Source of the DNA: Hyphomicrobiales bacterium
GTDB lineage: Bacteria; Pseudomonadota; Alphaproteobacteria; Rhizobiales; Rhizobiaceae
NCBI GenBank assembly: GCA_900470965.1
Contig: UCCS01000004.1
Coordinates: forward strand, 24,090-88,089
Length of the DNA: 64,000 nucleotides
Direction of reading: 5' to 3'
Part shown: positions 52,324-61,569 of the stretch, piece by piece
Layout of the letters: every line of letters starts with the position of its first letter
Position numbering within the stretch: position 1 is the stretch's first letter
Program-made: the position numbers and the translations under genes
The notes under the pieces: model-generated
What the model saw: only the letters and a program-made list of their open reading frames with translations
What the model was told of the DNA's origin: nothing
Databases searched by the model: none

Positions 52324-53778
52324 TTAACTCGCAATATCCAGCAGTGCTTTCAACATTTCGTCAACGGCGTTCAAAATCTTGGTCGCCGCTTTGTAGGACT
52401 GTTCTATGTCGAGAAGGAGCGTCAGTTCCTCATCAAGGTTGACGCCGGTTTCGTTGGAATAAGCTTCATCGGTTCGTGCTGCGGCAGCCTGGGTATTTTC
52501 CGCCGCCGTCGTCGCGTTGCTGCGGTTCTGCTCGAGCCAGCCGATAGAATTGGTGGCAAAGGTCAGGATGCTGATATTCGAGTCGAGACCGGTCTTCGGA
52601 TCGAATGCAATCCCCGAATCCATCGACGTATAGAGACGGTCGAGTTCCGCTGTATAACCGCTCGAACCCGTCGGGTTCGCAGCCGTGCTGGTCGCATTGA
52701 TGTTCCCGTCACGCAACCGCATCGGATCACCGCCCTTGGAGGTGACGACACGGTCGTTGATCGCGATCGTTCCGGCGATGCCCTTGATGATGGTACCAGC
52801 CGGCGGAACCCCGCCTGCAGTGCCAGTCGTCGGGTTTGTCCAGACGAAGAGGCCAGGATTGCCATCCTCCTGGTAAAGGTTCACAAGGCCACGAGCGACT
52901 TCATCAAGCTGGTTCTGGAAAGTCGGTGCGATATCATCGCGGATCTGCAGAAGGGAGGCCAGACTGCCCTGCGCATTGGTCGTCGAGCCCGAGCCCATAT
53001 TGACGGCCACACCATCGACATAGACCTTGTTGCCTGCTGTGTCAGCCGCATAGGACTGCGTCGGCTCGAAGCTGACCGCGCGCGGGATCGTCTCGAACAG
53101 CGTCGTGCCGTCAGCCGTGTAGAGCACCATGTCGTTGTTAGCGCGTGTCACTGTCGACACGCCAACGATCTGGTTAATCTGCTTGAGGACCTTTTCCCGC
53201 TCATCGAGAGCGCTCGAAGGATCCTCGTTGGATGATGTCGCCTTCTTGACTGCATTGTTGGCAGTTTCGAACTGCTTCAGCAGGCTGTTCAGTGAGTCGA
53301 CCTGATTCTTGATCTGCTTGTCGGCATCGGCACGCTGCTGCTGCACCTCCTTGGAGGCATTGTTCAGCGAGGTCACGACGTCCTGCGCCGCCGTAATCGC
53401 ACCCTGGGCGGCAATAAGGTCGCCCGGGGTGGCCCGGAAGGTGCCGAGCTTGTCGCGGAAGGTGCGCAGGGCAGTTTCAGGCGACGTTTCGTTTTCGTTG
53501 CCGCCCATGATCGACTTCAGATCTTCGAGGCCGCTCAGCAGGGTCTGCTGGGCGCTGTCCTGTGAGGACGCCTTGAGATACTGTTTCAGCAGCGCATCTT
53601 CCTGTGCGCGGCTGATCTTGACCACCTGGGCGCCGTTCAGCGAGGTGGTGAGCATCGCCTGCCGGCGCACATAGTCCTTGTTGCCGGCGTTCGAGATATT
53701 GTTCGATACGATGCTGCTTTGCGTGCCCGTATTGTTGAATATGCTCTGCGCGGTGTTAAGTGCTGAAGTGAGCGACAT
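52324..53778 (-). CDS. flgK: Flagellar hook-associated protein 1
   Basis: This 484-residue protein opens MSLTSALNTAQSIFNNTGTQ, followed by NISNAGNKDYVRR, the rod/hook N-terminal motif. The C-terminal end NLDEELTLLLDIEQSYKAAT and LNAVDEMLKALLDIAS completes the family signature. It lies between flgE (19-base gap) and flgL. Confidence 0.95.
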   Translation of the reverse strand: MSLTSALNTAQSIFNNTGTQSSIVSNNISNAGNKDYVRRQAMLTTSLNGAQVVKISRAQEDALLKQYLKASSQDSAQQTLLSGLEDLKSIMGGNENETSPETALRTFRDKLGTFRATPGDLIAAQGAITAAQDVVTSLNNASKEVQQQRADADKQIKNQVDSLNSLLKQFETANNAVKKATSSNEDPSSALDEREKVLKQINQIVGVSTVTRANNDMVLYTADGTTLFETIPRAVSFEPTQSYAADTAGNKVYVDGVAVNMGSGSTTNAQGSLASLLQIRDDIAPTFQNQLDEVARGLVNLYQEDGNPGLFVWTNPTTGTAGGVPPAGTIIKGIAGTIAINDRVVTSKGGDPMRLRDGNINATSTAANPTGSSGYTAELDRLYTSMDSGIAFDPKTGLDSNISILTFATNSIGWLEQNRSNATTAAENTQAAAARTDEAYSNETGVNLDEELTLLLDIEQSYKAATKILNAVDEMLKALLDIAS

Positions 53779-53797
53779 GGCTTACCCGTTACCCTTA

Positions 53798-55114
53798 TTA
53801 ACGCTTGAGGTTGACGAGAACGTCCATGAGATCGGAACCCGTCTGGAACACCTTGGAGTTGGCGGTGTAGCTACGCTGGGATTCGATCATTTCGGTCAGT
53901 TCGCCGGCGAGGTCGACGTTCGAGCCTTCGAGGGCGCCCGACTGGATCTTGCCCAAGCCGCTGGTCTGCGGGAAACCCGTGACGGTCACGCCCGACTTGC
54001 CGTTGGCCGAATAGACGTTGCCGGACATCAGCGTCAGCAGGTCCGGGCTCGGGACATTGGCGAGCGGGATCTGGAAGACGGGCTTGGTGCTGCCGTCGTC
54101 ATACTTCGAGTAGACGATACCGTCGGAGTCGATGGTGATATCGACCGGCGAGTTCGCGCCCTGACCGTCGACGTTGCCTGTACCCGAGAAATTATCGCCG
54201 ACCTGGGAGAGGTCGAGATTCATATTGATGGTGAGGCCGGTAACCGGATCAGTGATCGTTGCGCCAGGCGGCGACAGCATCTGGCCCTTATCGTCGAACG
54301 AGATCGTCTTTACCGAGACTGCTGCCGAGCTGTAGGGGAAAGAGCTCGTGCCGGTCGCGGCTTTGTCAGCGTTACGGAATACGGCCATTTCCCACTGGGT
54401 TTTCGTACCGGCCGGCGATGCGGGGGGCGCAACTGCTGGTACCTTGGTGTAGTAGATGTCATACATCACCTTGCTACCCAGCTTGTCATAGGTAACCATT
54501 GAATACTTCTGGGTATTGCTGGTAGCAGCCGTGGGGGATGCCGCCGGGAGGCTGCCGTTAGCGCTAGGCAGGGCATTGGGGTCCGTAACCACAGTCGCGC
54601 CTGGCTTCAGGTTGCCGGTCCAGGTACCGTTCGCGGTCGGAACGGCTTGCAGCTTCTGGTCGCCGAGTACGTTGATCGGAACGAGGCCATCGAAACCGTT
54701 GACCACGACTGCCGGAGCCGAGGAACCCCAAGGATAGCCCATGAGCGTGAAGCCGGCCGAGTTGACGAGGTTGCCGCTGTCGTCCTTGGTAAAGTCGCCG
54801 GCGCGGGTCAGAACCGGAACGCCATCGGCGCCCTGAACGATGAAGAAGCCGTCGCCGGAGATGGCAAGATCATAGCCAGAGGTGGTGTAGGAAATGTCGC
54901 CCTGGTCGGAAACAGCCTGGCGTACTGTCGTCGTCACGCCGCCCGAGTTATAGTTGCCAGATCCGGAAGGCAGGACCAGCGACGAGAACGCGGTCGAAAC
55001 TGCCTTGTAGCCGCTGGTGTTCACGTTCGCGATGTTATCGGAGACGGTGCTGAGGCGGTTTGCCTGTGCGTTCATCCCCGATACTGCCGTCTTCATGCTG
55101 CCGAAAATGCTCAT
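53798..55114 (-). CDS. flgE: Flagellar hook protein
   Basis: This 438-residue protein has the N-terminal MSIFGSMKTAVSGMNAQANR and NIANVNTSGYKAVST, and the C-terminal SNVDLAGELTEMIESQRSYTANSKVFQT. All are diagnostic of hook protein. It is the first gene of a run down to flgL. The 127-base gap upstream separates it from rem and is likely to contain a Rem-dependent promoter. Confidence 0.95.
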   Translation of the reverse strand: MSIFGSMKTAVSGMNAQANRLSTVSDNIANVNTSGYKAVSTAFSSLVLPSGSGNYNSGGVTTTVRQAVSDQGDISYTTSGYDLAISGDGFFIVQGADGVPVLTRAGDFTKDDSGNLVNSAGFTLMGYPWGSSAPAVVVNGFDGLVPINVLGDQKLQAVPTANGTWTGNLKPGATVVTDPNALPSANGSLPAASPTAATSNTQKYSMVTYDKLGSKVMYDIYYTKVPAVAPPASPAGTKTQWEMAVFRNADKAATGTSSFPYSSAAVSVKTISFDDKGQMLSPPGATITDPVTGLTINMNLDLSQVGDNFSGTGNVDGQGANSPVDITIDSDGIVYSKYDDGSTKPVFQIPLANVPSPDLLTLMSGNVYSANGKSGVTVTGFPQTSGLGKIQSGALEGSNVDLAGELTEMIESQRSYTANSKVFQTGSDLMDVLVNLKR

Positions 55115-55241
55115 CTGAAAACCTCGTTTTACCTGTTAAGTGCAACAGTATTTGGCGGGCCTTGCGTGAAGCTGTCTGTTGTGCCGGGTCGCCGACCGAA
55201 ATATTCCGGCTTTCCCGCGCGGCACGACCCGCGCCGAAAAA

Positions 55242-55913
55242 TCAATTCCAATCAATGCAATAGCCAAGAAACCGCTTGGAATCGACCGGGTCGACGCCGA
55301 GCTTCTTGCGCAGCTTCTTGCGCAGCTTGGAGATGTGGCTTTCGACGACGTTTTCTTCGACTTCCTCGTCGAAAATGCCGTAGATCGCATTGAAGATCTG
55401 GGTCTTGGTGACGCGACGGCCGCGATTGGCAATCAAGTATTCGAGGATGCGGCGCTCGCGGCGCGGCAAAGCGAAGGTTTCGCCGTTGATCTCCGGATCG
55501 CGTCCATCGGAGAAGACGCGAATGGCACCGATGTCGGTGTGGTTTGCAATCGCCTTCAGGCGGCGACGGATTGCAGCGGCACGCGCGAGAATCTCACGCG
55601 GATGCACGGGTTTGCGTACAACGTCGTCGACGCCGCAATCAAAAAGGGCAAGTGTGTTTTCGAGCGATGGCTGATCGCTGACCGCGATCACAGGCGCCAT
55701 CGAGCGATCCCTGATCGCACGCGGCAACTCCATGGCGCGCTGCCCCTGGCCTATCAGGAATGCCTCGACCGCAGCGATATCAGAATCAGCCGCCGTCTGC
55801 ACCCATTCGCCGAATTCATTGGGATCAAAGCCGGTTGAGGGAATTCCCTCCCGACCAAACAAAGAAGTGTAACCATCCTTCACGAGCTCACGCTCATCAA
55901 CCACTACGATCAT
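55242..55913 (-). CDS. rem: Transcriptional regulator of exponential-phase motility, OmpR family
   Basis: This 223-residue OmpR-type protein has a receiver-like domain (1-110) and a winged-helix DNA-binding domain (about 125-223, [22 protein letters not shown] and [17 protein letters not shown]). The position expected for the phospho-acceptor aspartate reads AAVEAFL, with Glu50, while the Lys of KPVHP (K101) is kept. In S. meliloti Rem is class IB and activates class II and III genes under VisNR. It has a 280-base AT-rich upstream region of its own. Confidence 0.92.
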   Translation of the reverse strand: MIVVVDERELVKDGYTSLFGREGIPSTGFDPNEFGEWVQTAADSDIAAVEAFLIGQGQRAMELPRAIRDRSMAPVIAVSDQPSLENTLALFDCGVDDVVRKPVHPREILARAAAIRRRLKAIANHTDIGAIRVFSDGRDPEINGETFALPRRERRILEYLIANRGRRVTKTQIFNAIYGIFDEEVEENVVESHISKLRKKLRKKLGVDPVDSKRFLGYCIDWN

Positions 55914-56174
55914 TCGTCCGCCTCCGAATCAGTGTGGCACATCGATGATCTATGGATACGAATCGCGCGAATCAGCGGCTACTCGTGAAAGTTAATGGCG
56001 GAAATTAATAATTGATTAAGAATTGGGTACCGATTTGATCTACATATAGTGGGTCAACAACATTATGCACACAAAAATTTCGTGGAAAAGTTAACGCCTG
56101 CTTAATTACGTCTTGCAAGCAGGAATCGCGCCGGATTCTTGCCACACTTTGACACAGTTCGGTCATAATTGGTG

Positions 56175-56195
56175 AATTCAATTATTAATTGAATT
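56175..56195. promoter_or_regulatory. AT-rich palindrome upstream of rem
   Basis: Perfect 10-bp arms (AATTCAATTA / TAATTGAATT) are separated by one base. It overlaps the stop codon of the transglycosylase gene, about 260 bases before rem. It could be an operator or a transcript-end structure; its role is unknown. Confidence 0.4.
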
Positions 56196-56778
56196 AATTT
56201 CCGCAGAAATTACTCGCATTGGGAGTCCACTTGCCGTAGCCGGTGGCGACCAGATTTGCGATGACGCGGCAGACATACTGCTTCTGCGCCGGATTATTGT
56301 TCGGTCCTGCGTGGTATCTCGCTACCGCCATGGTCCATGTTTCGTGACGATCGCGCAGGTTGCGCAGGAACTTCGCGGCATATTCCACGTTGCGGTGAGG
56401 GTCGAACATTTCCTCCACGGAGCTGAAGTTCTCGCCGTGGAAATAGTGATTGATCTGCATACATCCGATATCGATGAGCTTCGCGCCGCCCCTGCTGGCG
56501 GCGTCGAATTGCAGCAACGCGGCCTGCTCGGAGGCTGGAAACAGAGCCTTCCCCTCGACGTTCATCGCATAGGGATAGAGCGATCCCTTGCGCCCAGTCT
56601 CCGTTAGTCCGACCGAATAGAGAATTCCCTCAGGGATCCCATATTTGGCCGCAGCAGACTGAATCTCACGCTCACAGGCCCCGGTCGAAGCGGATGCGCT
56701 AGAGGTAAACGCTGCCAGAGCGACTGCCACCAGCGTCGGCAGCAGAAGCGTTCTCAACACCGTTCCCGCCCGCACCAT
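56194..56778 (-). CDS. Lytic transglycosylase-like exported protein of the flagellar cluster
   Basis: This 194-residue protein has a signal peptide (about 1-30, TVLRTLLLPTLVAVALAAF). The SLT-type catalytic region shows Glu60 in SVGLTETGRKGSLYPYAMN and the later FDPHRNVEYAAKFLRNL and AVARYHAG. It should cut peptidoglycan for rod passage, complementing a FlgJ without muramidase; it corresponds to orf38 of the S. meliloti cluster. The ATG at 56778 is fixed by GGAGG five bases upstream. This places the start 80 bases inside fliK, an unusually long overlap. Confidence 0.83.
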   Translation of the reverse strand: MVRAGTVLRTLLLPTLVAVALAAFTSSASASTGACEREIQSAAAKYGIPEGILYSVGLTETGRKGSLYPYAMNVEGKALFPASEQAALLQFDAASRGGAKLIDIGCMQINHYFHGENFSSVEEMFDPHRNVEYAAKFLRNLRDRHETWTMAVARYHAGPNNNPAQKQYVCRVIANLVATGYGKWTPNASNFCGN

Positions 56779-58153
56779 TGAAGCCTCCATCCGTCTGCCG
56801 CGCTGTCTGGTTCTGGCGCTCGCGCGCCTCGCCGCCCTGGCCTTGCTGGGCGAGCGACTGTTGCTGCTGCTGGGAAGTCTGTCCCTGGCTGTTTGCCTGG
56901 TTACCGGCATCAGCGCGTTCCACAGGGGCCATGCTGATGGTCACGTTATCGACCGCGTAGCCCTGGCTGCGCAGCGCCTCGAGGATCTTGCCGTGATCTT
57001 CCTTGAGCTGGCGATAGGCCGCGCCGGTCTCGACCTTGAGATCGACGTTCAGCGTATCGCCCGACAGACGCATCGTAGCCGTGACGAGGCCAAGATCGAT
57101 CGGGCTCATCTGGATCTTGAGGGTGTTTACCACCTTGCCGGTGCTTGTCCATTCGGCGGCGTTCGACAAGGCGGAGCTCGGCTGCATGGCCTGCGCCCAT
57201 TCCTTGTCACCCGAAAGCGCCGCTGTCACGTTTGCGGAATTCGGGTTCTGAACCAGACCGAGATAGCGGCGTGATTCCAGAACGGAGACATTTTCGACGC
57301 TCGACTTTGCCGACTTTTCGGAGCCCGGCTGTTCGGCGCCGATCTGCATGTCCATGGTCTGCCCACGGCCATCGGCGCGGCTGATCCTGAACGTCTTGCC
57401 TTCGACACCTTCAGCATTCTCCGTTCCCGGCACATGCGCGTCATTGCCATGCGAGGCAACGGCTGCCAATGCATCCGACACATGCGCATCAGCCTTGGCA
57501 CCGTTTACACCTTCGGCCTTGGCGTCTTTCTTGCCGGCCGTAGTGTCGTCCGCCTTCGCGACGGCATGATGAGCGGATGCCTGCAGGACAGCCGCGGCAT
57601 CACCAGGCTCCTTGTTCAGCAGGCCGAGAACATCGGTGATATCGCCGTCGCCTGCTTCCGTGTCCGCGTCTGCATCGACAGTGATGTCGCCATTGAGGGT
57701 GCTGGTCTTGGTCTGCTTGGCAGGCTTGCCCCCTGCCTGGGCAGCGGTCTCGGCTGCCTGATCCTTGGCGCCCGGCTTGCCCAGTCCAAAGACAGCCGTG
57801 TTCTTGCCCTGGTCCTCTTCGCACTTCACAGGCATCTTGCCGGCATTTGCGATGGTTTCGGACTGCGCGTCCACCTGTCCCCTGAGCGAGGCGTCATTCA
57901 GATCGATCAGCGGCTTCGGATTGCGGCCGCGCAGGTTGCGCGCTGCGGCCTCCGCGCTGTCGTTGGCAGCCTGCTGGTCAGATGTATCGACGGCATCGGC
58001 ATCCTGATCGTTGTTGCCAGCCTTGGAGAGGGCGTCCGAGAAGCCACCGTTCGGATCCGCAGCCTCGCCTTTGCCGGCTCCCCGACCGGATCTTACGGAC
58101 GCAGACGCATCCGTGCCGGGCGCTCCGCCCGAGACGCTGATATCCATCATCAT
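56699..58153 (-). CDS. fliK: Flagellar hook-length control protein FliK (formerly MotD)
   Basis: This 484-residue protein has a long low-complexity, Asp/Ala/Gly-rich N-terminal part (about 1-330) and a compact C-terminal FliK domain (about 335-420: VNTLKIQMSPIDLGLVTATM, LKEDHGKILEALRSQGYAV). A Gln-rich stretch near 440 follows (TSQQQQQSLAQQ). It measures hook length and switches export specificity. The S. meliloti gene was first named motD. It starts 1 base after the motC stop, using a ribosome site inside motC. Confidence 0.88.
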   Translation of the reverse strand: MMMDISVSGGAPGTDASASVRSGRGAGKGEAADPNGGFSDALSKAGNNDQDADAVDTSDQQAANDSAEAAARNLRGRNPKPLIDLNDASLRGQVDAQSETIANAGKMPVKCEEDQGKNTAVFGLGKPGAKDQAAETAAQAGGKPAKQTKTSTLNGDITVDADADTEAGDGDITDVLGLLNKEPGDAAAVLQASAHHAVAKADDTTAGKKDAKAEGVNGAKADAHVSDALAAVASHGNDAHVPGTENAEGVEGKTFRISRADGRGQTMDMQIGAEQPGSEKSAKSSVENVSVLESRRYLGLVQNPNSANVTAALSGDKEWAQAMQPSSALSNAAEWTSTGKVVNTLKIQMSPIDLGLVTATMRLSGDTLNVDLKVETGAAYRQLKEDHGKILEALRSQGYAVDNVTISMAPVERADAGNQANSQGQTSQQQQQSLAQQGQGGEARERQNQTARQTDGGFNGAGGNGVENASAADAGGSRSGSVYL

Positions 58154-58154
58154 C

Positions 58155-59453
58155 TTACTTGCCTTCTTGGGCCAGGAGACCGTCGATTTCGTCGAGCTTG
58201 GATCGATTGGTCGTCACGAAAGAGGTGAATGAAGGGTCGACATCCTGGCTTCTCGTGCCAGCAGAAGCCGCGCCTTCGACAACAGGTTCCGGAGCAGCAG
58301 CTGGCGCTCCTTCCGGTTGCGCAGCCGTGGCGGCTGCAGCCTGTTCAGAAGTGATTTCTTGATTAGTATTATTAGGGGTCGAGCCTTGTGTCAGGCTTGC
58401 CGGATCCGGAGCCCGCAATATCTGCTCGGCGACGGATCGTGCGGCAGCTTGCAGCGCCTGGTCCTGTGGCGAGAGCGATGCGCCGGAGATATTGGCGATA
58501 TATTTGGCAGCCTGATCAATATCGTCGGTGGGGACGTTCGCCATGCCGTTATAGAAATCGGCGAGCGGCCCAAAAGGATTGTCCGTCCCCTCGCCCAGCG
58601 ACTGTACGCGCTGGGCAGCCATACGGGCGAGATCGGGCTTTCCGGCAATCGCAGCGGCGCGCGCGACACGCAGATAGACCTCGCGCTGGCGCGGCGCATC
58701 CATGAAGGACAGGATATCGACGACCGTCTGCGGACTGACATCGTGATCGTGGCTGACGATCAACTTCACGAAGAGATCGGCGAACTGGCTGGCATAGGGC
58801 GAATGGAGGAAGCGGCGGATATAGCGTTGCGAATAGGCGACCCCTTTGTCGACCTGCCCGGTTTCGACGCAGATGGCGACCGAGCGGCGTAGTGCCGCCT
58901 CCTCCACGATGGTGCCGGGTGCATTGAGCCGCGCCCTGTCATACAGCGTAAGGGCATCCACTGGCTTCGTGGCGATCAGCACATTGCCGCCGATCAGCGC
59001 CAGATATGGGCCGATCTTCTTGCCCTCATATTCCTTGGCGGTCTCTTCCAGCGTCTTGGAAACGAGCAGGCCCTTGCCGCTCAGATATTTCCGCAACACG
59101 TCGGTGACGCGATTATCGAAGTATCCGTTGACGTCATGGGCGACGAGATATTCCAGCGTCTGAGGATTGCCGCCGCTCATCACATAGATCAGCGCGGCAT
59201 CGACATTGCGGTCGTCATCGTAGACGGACGGATCAACGTTGCGCAGGCGCTGATCGATCTTGCCAAGCATGAAGCGCTGCATTTCACCGGCGGAATGATC
59301 GCCTGCTACAACCGAGTCCTGAACGAACTGCAGGGAGCGCAACATCTTATACGGCGCGAGATTGTCCGCATCCTCGGCATGACCGACGGCGGGCGACATC
59401 ATCGCCAGGCCGAAGACCGCATATCTGAAATAGCGATGCTGCCTGCGCGTCAT
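58155..59453 (-). CDS. motC: Periplasmic motility protein MotC
   Basis: This 432-residue protein has a signal peptide (cleavage near GHA/ED, about residue 27) and a helical periplasmic domain with LAPYKMLRSLQFVQDSVVAG. Its Ala/Pro-rich C-terminal part holds a proline-, glutamate- and alanine-rich stretch. MotC is found in Rhizobiales and stabilises MotB in the periplasm of the unidirectional, speed-controlled motor. It lies 4 bases after motB. Confidence 0.9.
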   Translation of the reverse strand: MTRRQHRYFRYAVFGLAMMSPAVGHAEDADNLAPYKMLRSLQFVQDSVVAGDHSAGEMQRFMLGKIDQRLRNVDPSVYDDDRNVDAALIYVMSGGNPQTLEYLVAHDVNGYFDNRVTDVLRKYLSGKGLLVSKTLEETAKEYEGKKIGPYLALIGGNVLIATKPVDALTLYDRARLNAPGTIVEEAALRRSVAICVETGQVDKGVAYSQRYIRRFLHSPYASQFADLFVKLIVSHDHDVSPQTVVDILSFMDAPRQREVYLRVARAAAIAGKPDLARMAAQRVQSLGEGTDNPFGPLADFYNGMANVPTDDIDQAAKYIANISGASLSPQDQALQAAARSVAEQILRAPDPASLTQGSTPNNTNQEITSEQAAAATAAQPEGAPAAAPEPVVEGAASAGTRSQDVDPSFTSFVTTNRSKLDEIDGLLAQEGK

Positions 59454-59457
59454 ACGA

Positions 59458-60738
59458 CTATCCTTGATCTGCCTGCACGAGTATCTCGATCCGGCGGTTT
59501 GACGCGTTGAAGGGGTCCTCGGGCAGCTTCAAGCGACGGTCGGCGAAGCCGGAAACCTGGGAAATACGCTTCTCATCGAGGCCGCCGCGAACGAGCATGT
59601 AATAAGCGCTCTGGGCACGGTCCATCGAGAGACGCCAGTTCTCGTTGAGATCGCCCTTGAACTTCCGGCCGTCCGTATGGCCACGGACGGCGACGGCTCC
59701 GCCCCTCTGTTTCAGGATCGCGCCGATCTTCTGCATCGCGAGCACCATCTCCTGGCGCGGCACTGCAGAGCCGATATTGAACATGGAGTCGTCGTTCTGG
59801 TCGGAAATGCTCACCAGCAGGCCACCTTCGGACGCCGTTACCGTCAGGCCCTCGGCGAGCTTGCCGGCGACGCCCGCGATCTGCTGGGCAATCTCTTGCT
59901 GCAGTTCCTCGGCCTGCTGCTTGTCTTCGGCTTGCTTGGCCTCTTCCTTTTTGTCGGCGTCCTTGGTCTTGTCCGCCTGCCTGTCTTTGGTCTTATCCGC
60001 CTTCTTGTCCGCCTGCTTCTCTGTCGAAGCGGCAACGGCAGCGCTATTGGCGTCCTTGCTCAGCAGAGCGGAGGGCTGGGTATTTTCGGCCTTGGCGATC
60101 TCATTCGGTTCGGCCTGCGAATCGAGCGGCGAAGGCTGCTGCGGCTTACCGGCGGTGGTAACTTCGACCTGCTTGGTCCAGAAATCCGGATCGAAGGGGT
60201 CGCGGTAGGCTTCGCCGCCATCGGCACCGGTCGCCGGGCCTGAGTCCGCCGCACCGCCGTCACCCTTGGCGCTGACGTTTGCCTGCTGGCCAACTTCCTG
60301 GGCAATCTCTGCGAGAACCGAATAGGGGTTCTCGAAGAAATCGGCTTCCGAGTAATTGGTCTTGTCGCCGGAGGTCGAGGTCTGGTCCTCACCGTCAGCG
60401 GCAGACTTGCCCTGGTTCGGATTCTCTTCCTTATTCTTCGACTTTTCCTGGTTCTGCTCGCCCTCGGCCTGGTCGACGGGCTTTTTCAAGCCTTTTTCGG
60501 TCGGCTTTTCGTCGGAAAGCTTGATAGGATTAAAATAGGTCGCGATCGAGGCCTTAGTTTCTTCGTTGGCGGCGTTGACGAGCCACATGACGAGGAAGAA
60601 GGCCATCATTGCCGTCATGAAGTCAGCATAGGCAATTTTCCACGCACCGCCATGAGCGCCGTCGTGATCCCCACCGCCATGTTTCTTGACGATGATGATC
60701 TCGTTCTTGCCGTGGTGATGGTTTTCGCCGTCGCTCAT
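59458..60738 (-). CDS. motB: Flagellar motor stator protein MotB
   Basis: This 426-residue protein has a single membrane helix ([20 protein letters not shown], about 33-52) with the proton-carrying Asp39. A long, highly charged Lys/Glu/Gln linker (about 215-275) follows, and then a C-terminal OmpA-like peptidoglycan-binding domain ([19 protein letters not shown]). The long linker is typical of rhizobial MotB. motA is not in this window. Its start overlaps the preceding gene by 4 bases. Confidence 0.95.
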   Translation of the reverse strand: MSDGENHHHGKNEIIIVKKHGGGDHDGAHGGAWKIAYADFMTAMMAFFLVMWLVNAANEETKASIATYFNPIKLSDEKPTEKGLKKPVDQAEGEQNQEKSKNKEENPNQGKSAADGEDQTSTSGDKTNYSEADFFENPYSVLAEIAQEVGQQANVSAKGDGGAADSGPATGADGGEAYRDPFDPDFWTKQVEVTTAGKPQQPSPLDSQAEPNEIAKAENTQPSALLSKDANSAAVAASTEKQADKKADKTKDRQADKTKDADKKEEAKQAEDKQQAEELQQEIAQQIAGVAGKLAEGLTVTASEGGLLVSISDQNDDSMFNIGSAVPRQEMVLAMQKIGAILKQRGGAVAVRGHTDGRKFKGDLNENWRLSMDRAQSAYYMLVRGGLDEKRISQVSGFADRRLKLPEDPFNASNRRIEILVQADQG

Positions 60739-61373
60739 TCGGAAACTTTCTTCAAGCTAGCCGCCCAGGCGGAAATACGGGTCACGAGCACGGTTTCGCC
60801 AATCTCGGCAGCAAGGTCGACGTCATCAGCCTCATGATGGCGGACCAATGCGGCATGCTCTCCAAGTTCATCCTTGAGGATATCGAAAAGCTTGGCCGGA
60901 CCACGCACGACGATCGGCGCCGCCGCGCCGTCGAGGATCGCCTCCCGCAGCAGGACGGCAAGATTTTCGGTCGCCTTCTTTGCGAGCGCTTCGGTCATGA
61001 CCGGTGTGATGGCTGCCGCGGTCACTTCGCTGACGAGGGTGGCAATCTCTTCGGCCATGTCGCGGATACGGGAAGCGATCACCGCAGCCGCCTCGATCTC
61101 GTAGCGGAGTTTCAGCTCCTCGATCTCACGCACATGCGCTTCGGCCGCGGCCTGGGCTTCGCCTTCGTATTTTTCGGCCAGTTCCACGGTTGCTTCCGCG
61201 AAACCTTCGGAATAGGCCTCGCGCCGCTCCGCCTCTACGTCGATTTCGGGCTCCTGCGGCAGATCCGCAAATGCGGAGGCGGTTTCGGCGGCGAAATCAT
61301 CAACATCGATGATCGGTGCCGAGGGACTCGGCTCACCGAAATCCTTCAAATACCGGGAAAGCATAATGCTCAT
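60735..61373 (-). CDS. FliH-like protein of the mot operon (predicted)
   Basis: This 212-residue acidic, Glu/Ala-rich protein has a long central helix (about 45-110, coiled-coil-like). The C-terminal domain, with [18 protein letters not shown] and [16 protein letters not shown], resembles the FliH/YscL stator of the export ATPase. In S. meliloti-type clusters an unnamed gene occupies this place before motB. It overlaps motB by 4 bases (ATGA), so it is translated with it. FliH identity is inference from architecture. Confidence 0.6.
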   Translation of the reverse strand: MSIMLSRYLKDFGEPSPSAPIIDVDDFAAETASAFADLPQEPEIDVEAERREAYSEGFAEATVELAEKYEGEAQAAAEAHVREIEELKLRYEIEAAAVIASRIRDMAEEIATLVSEVTAAAITPVMTEALAKKATENLAVLLREAILDGAAAPIVVRGPAKLFDILKDELGEHAALVRHHEADDVDLAAEIGETVLVTRISAWAASLKKVSE

Positions 61374-61569
61374 AAAAAACCGTCCAGTATTCGGGAGGCA
61401 CGCGGCATGCCCCCGCTTGAAAAATGACCATCGTCCTTGCCGGCATGCCGTTCCGGAGCGGGAGAGGCTCAGGGCCTGTCACCAGCATGGATTCGGACGC
61501 TGCCTTCATGCCGGAAACTAGAAACCCAAACTTGCGCGAGGATGAATGGTGCCGCCCTCGCCCTGATCA

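Noticed and set aside
55140..55235. Imperfect GC-rich hairpin between rem and flgE
   Set aside because: The arms pair only in short blocks with a long loop and there is no T-run, so I do not call a terminator.
59900..60060. Lys/Glu/Asp-rich repeat-like stretch within motB
   Set aside because: It looks like a tandem repeat at the DNA level but is the usual charged linker of rhizobial MotB. No exact repeat unit was found.
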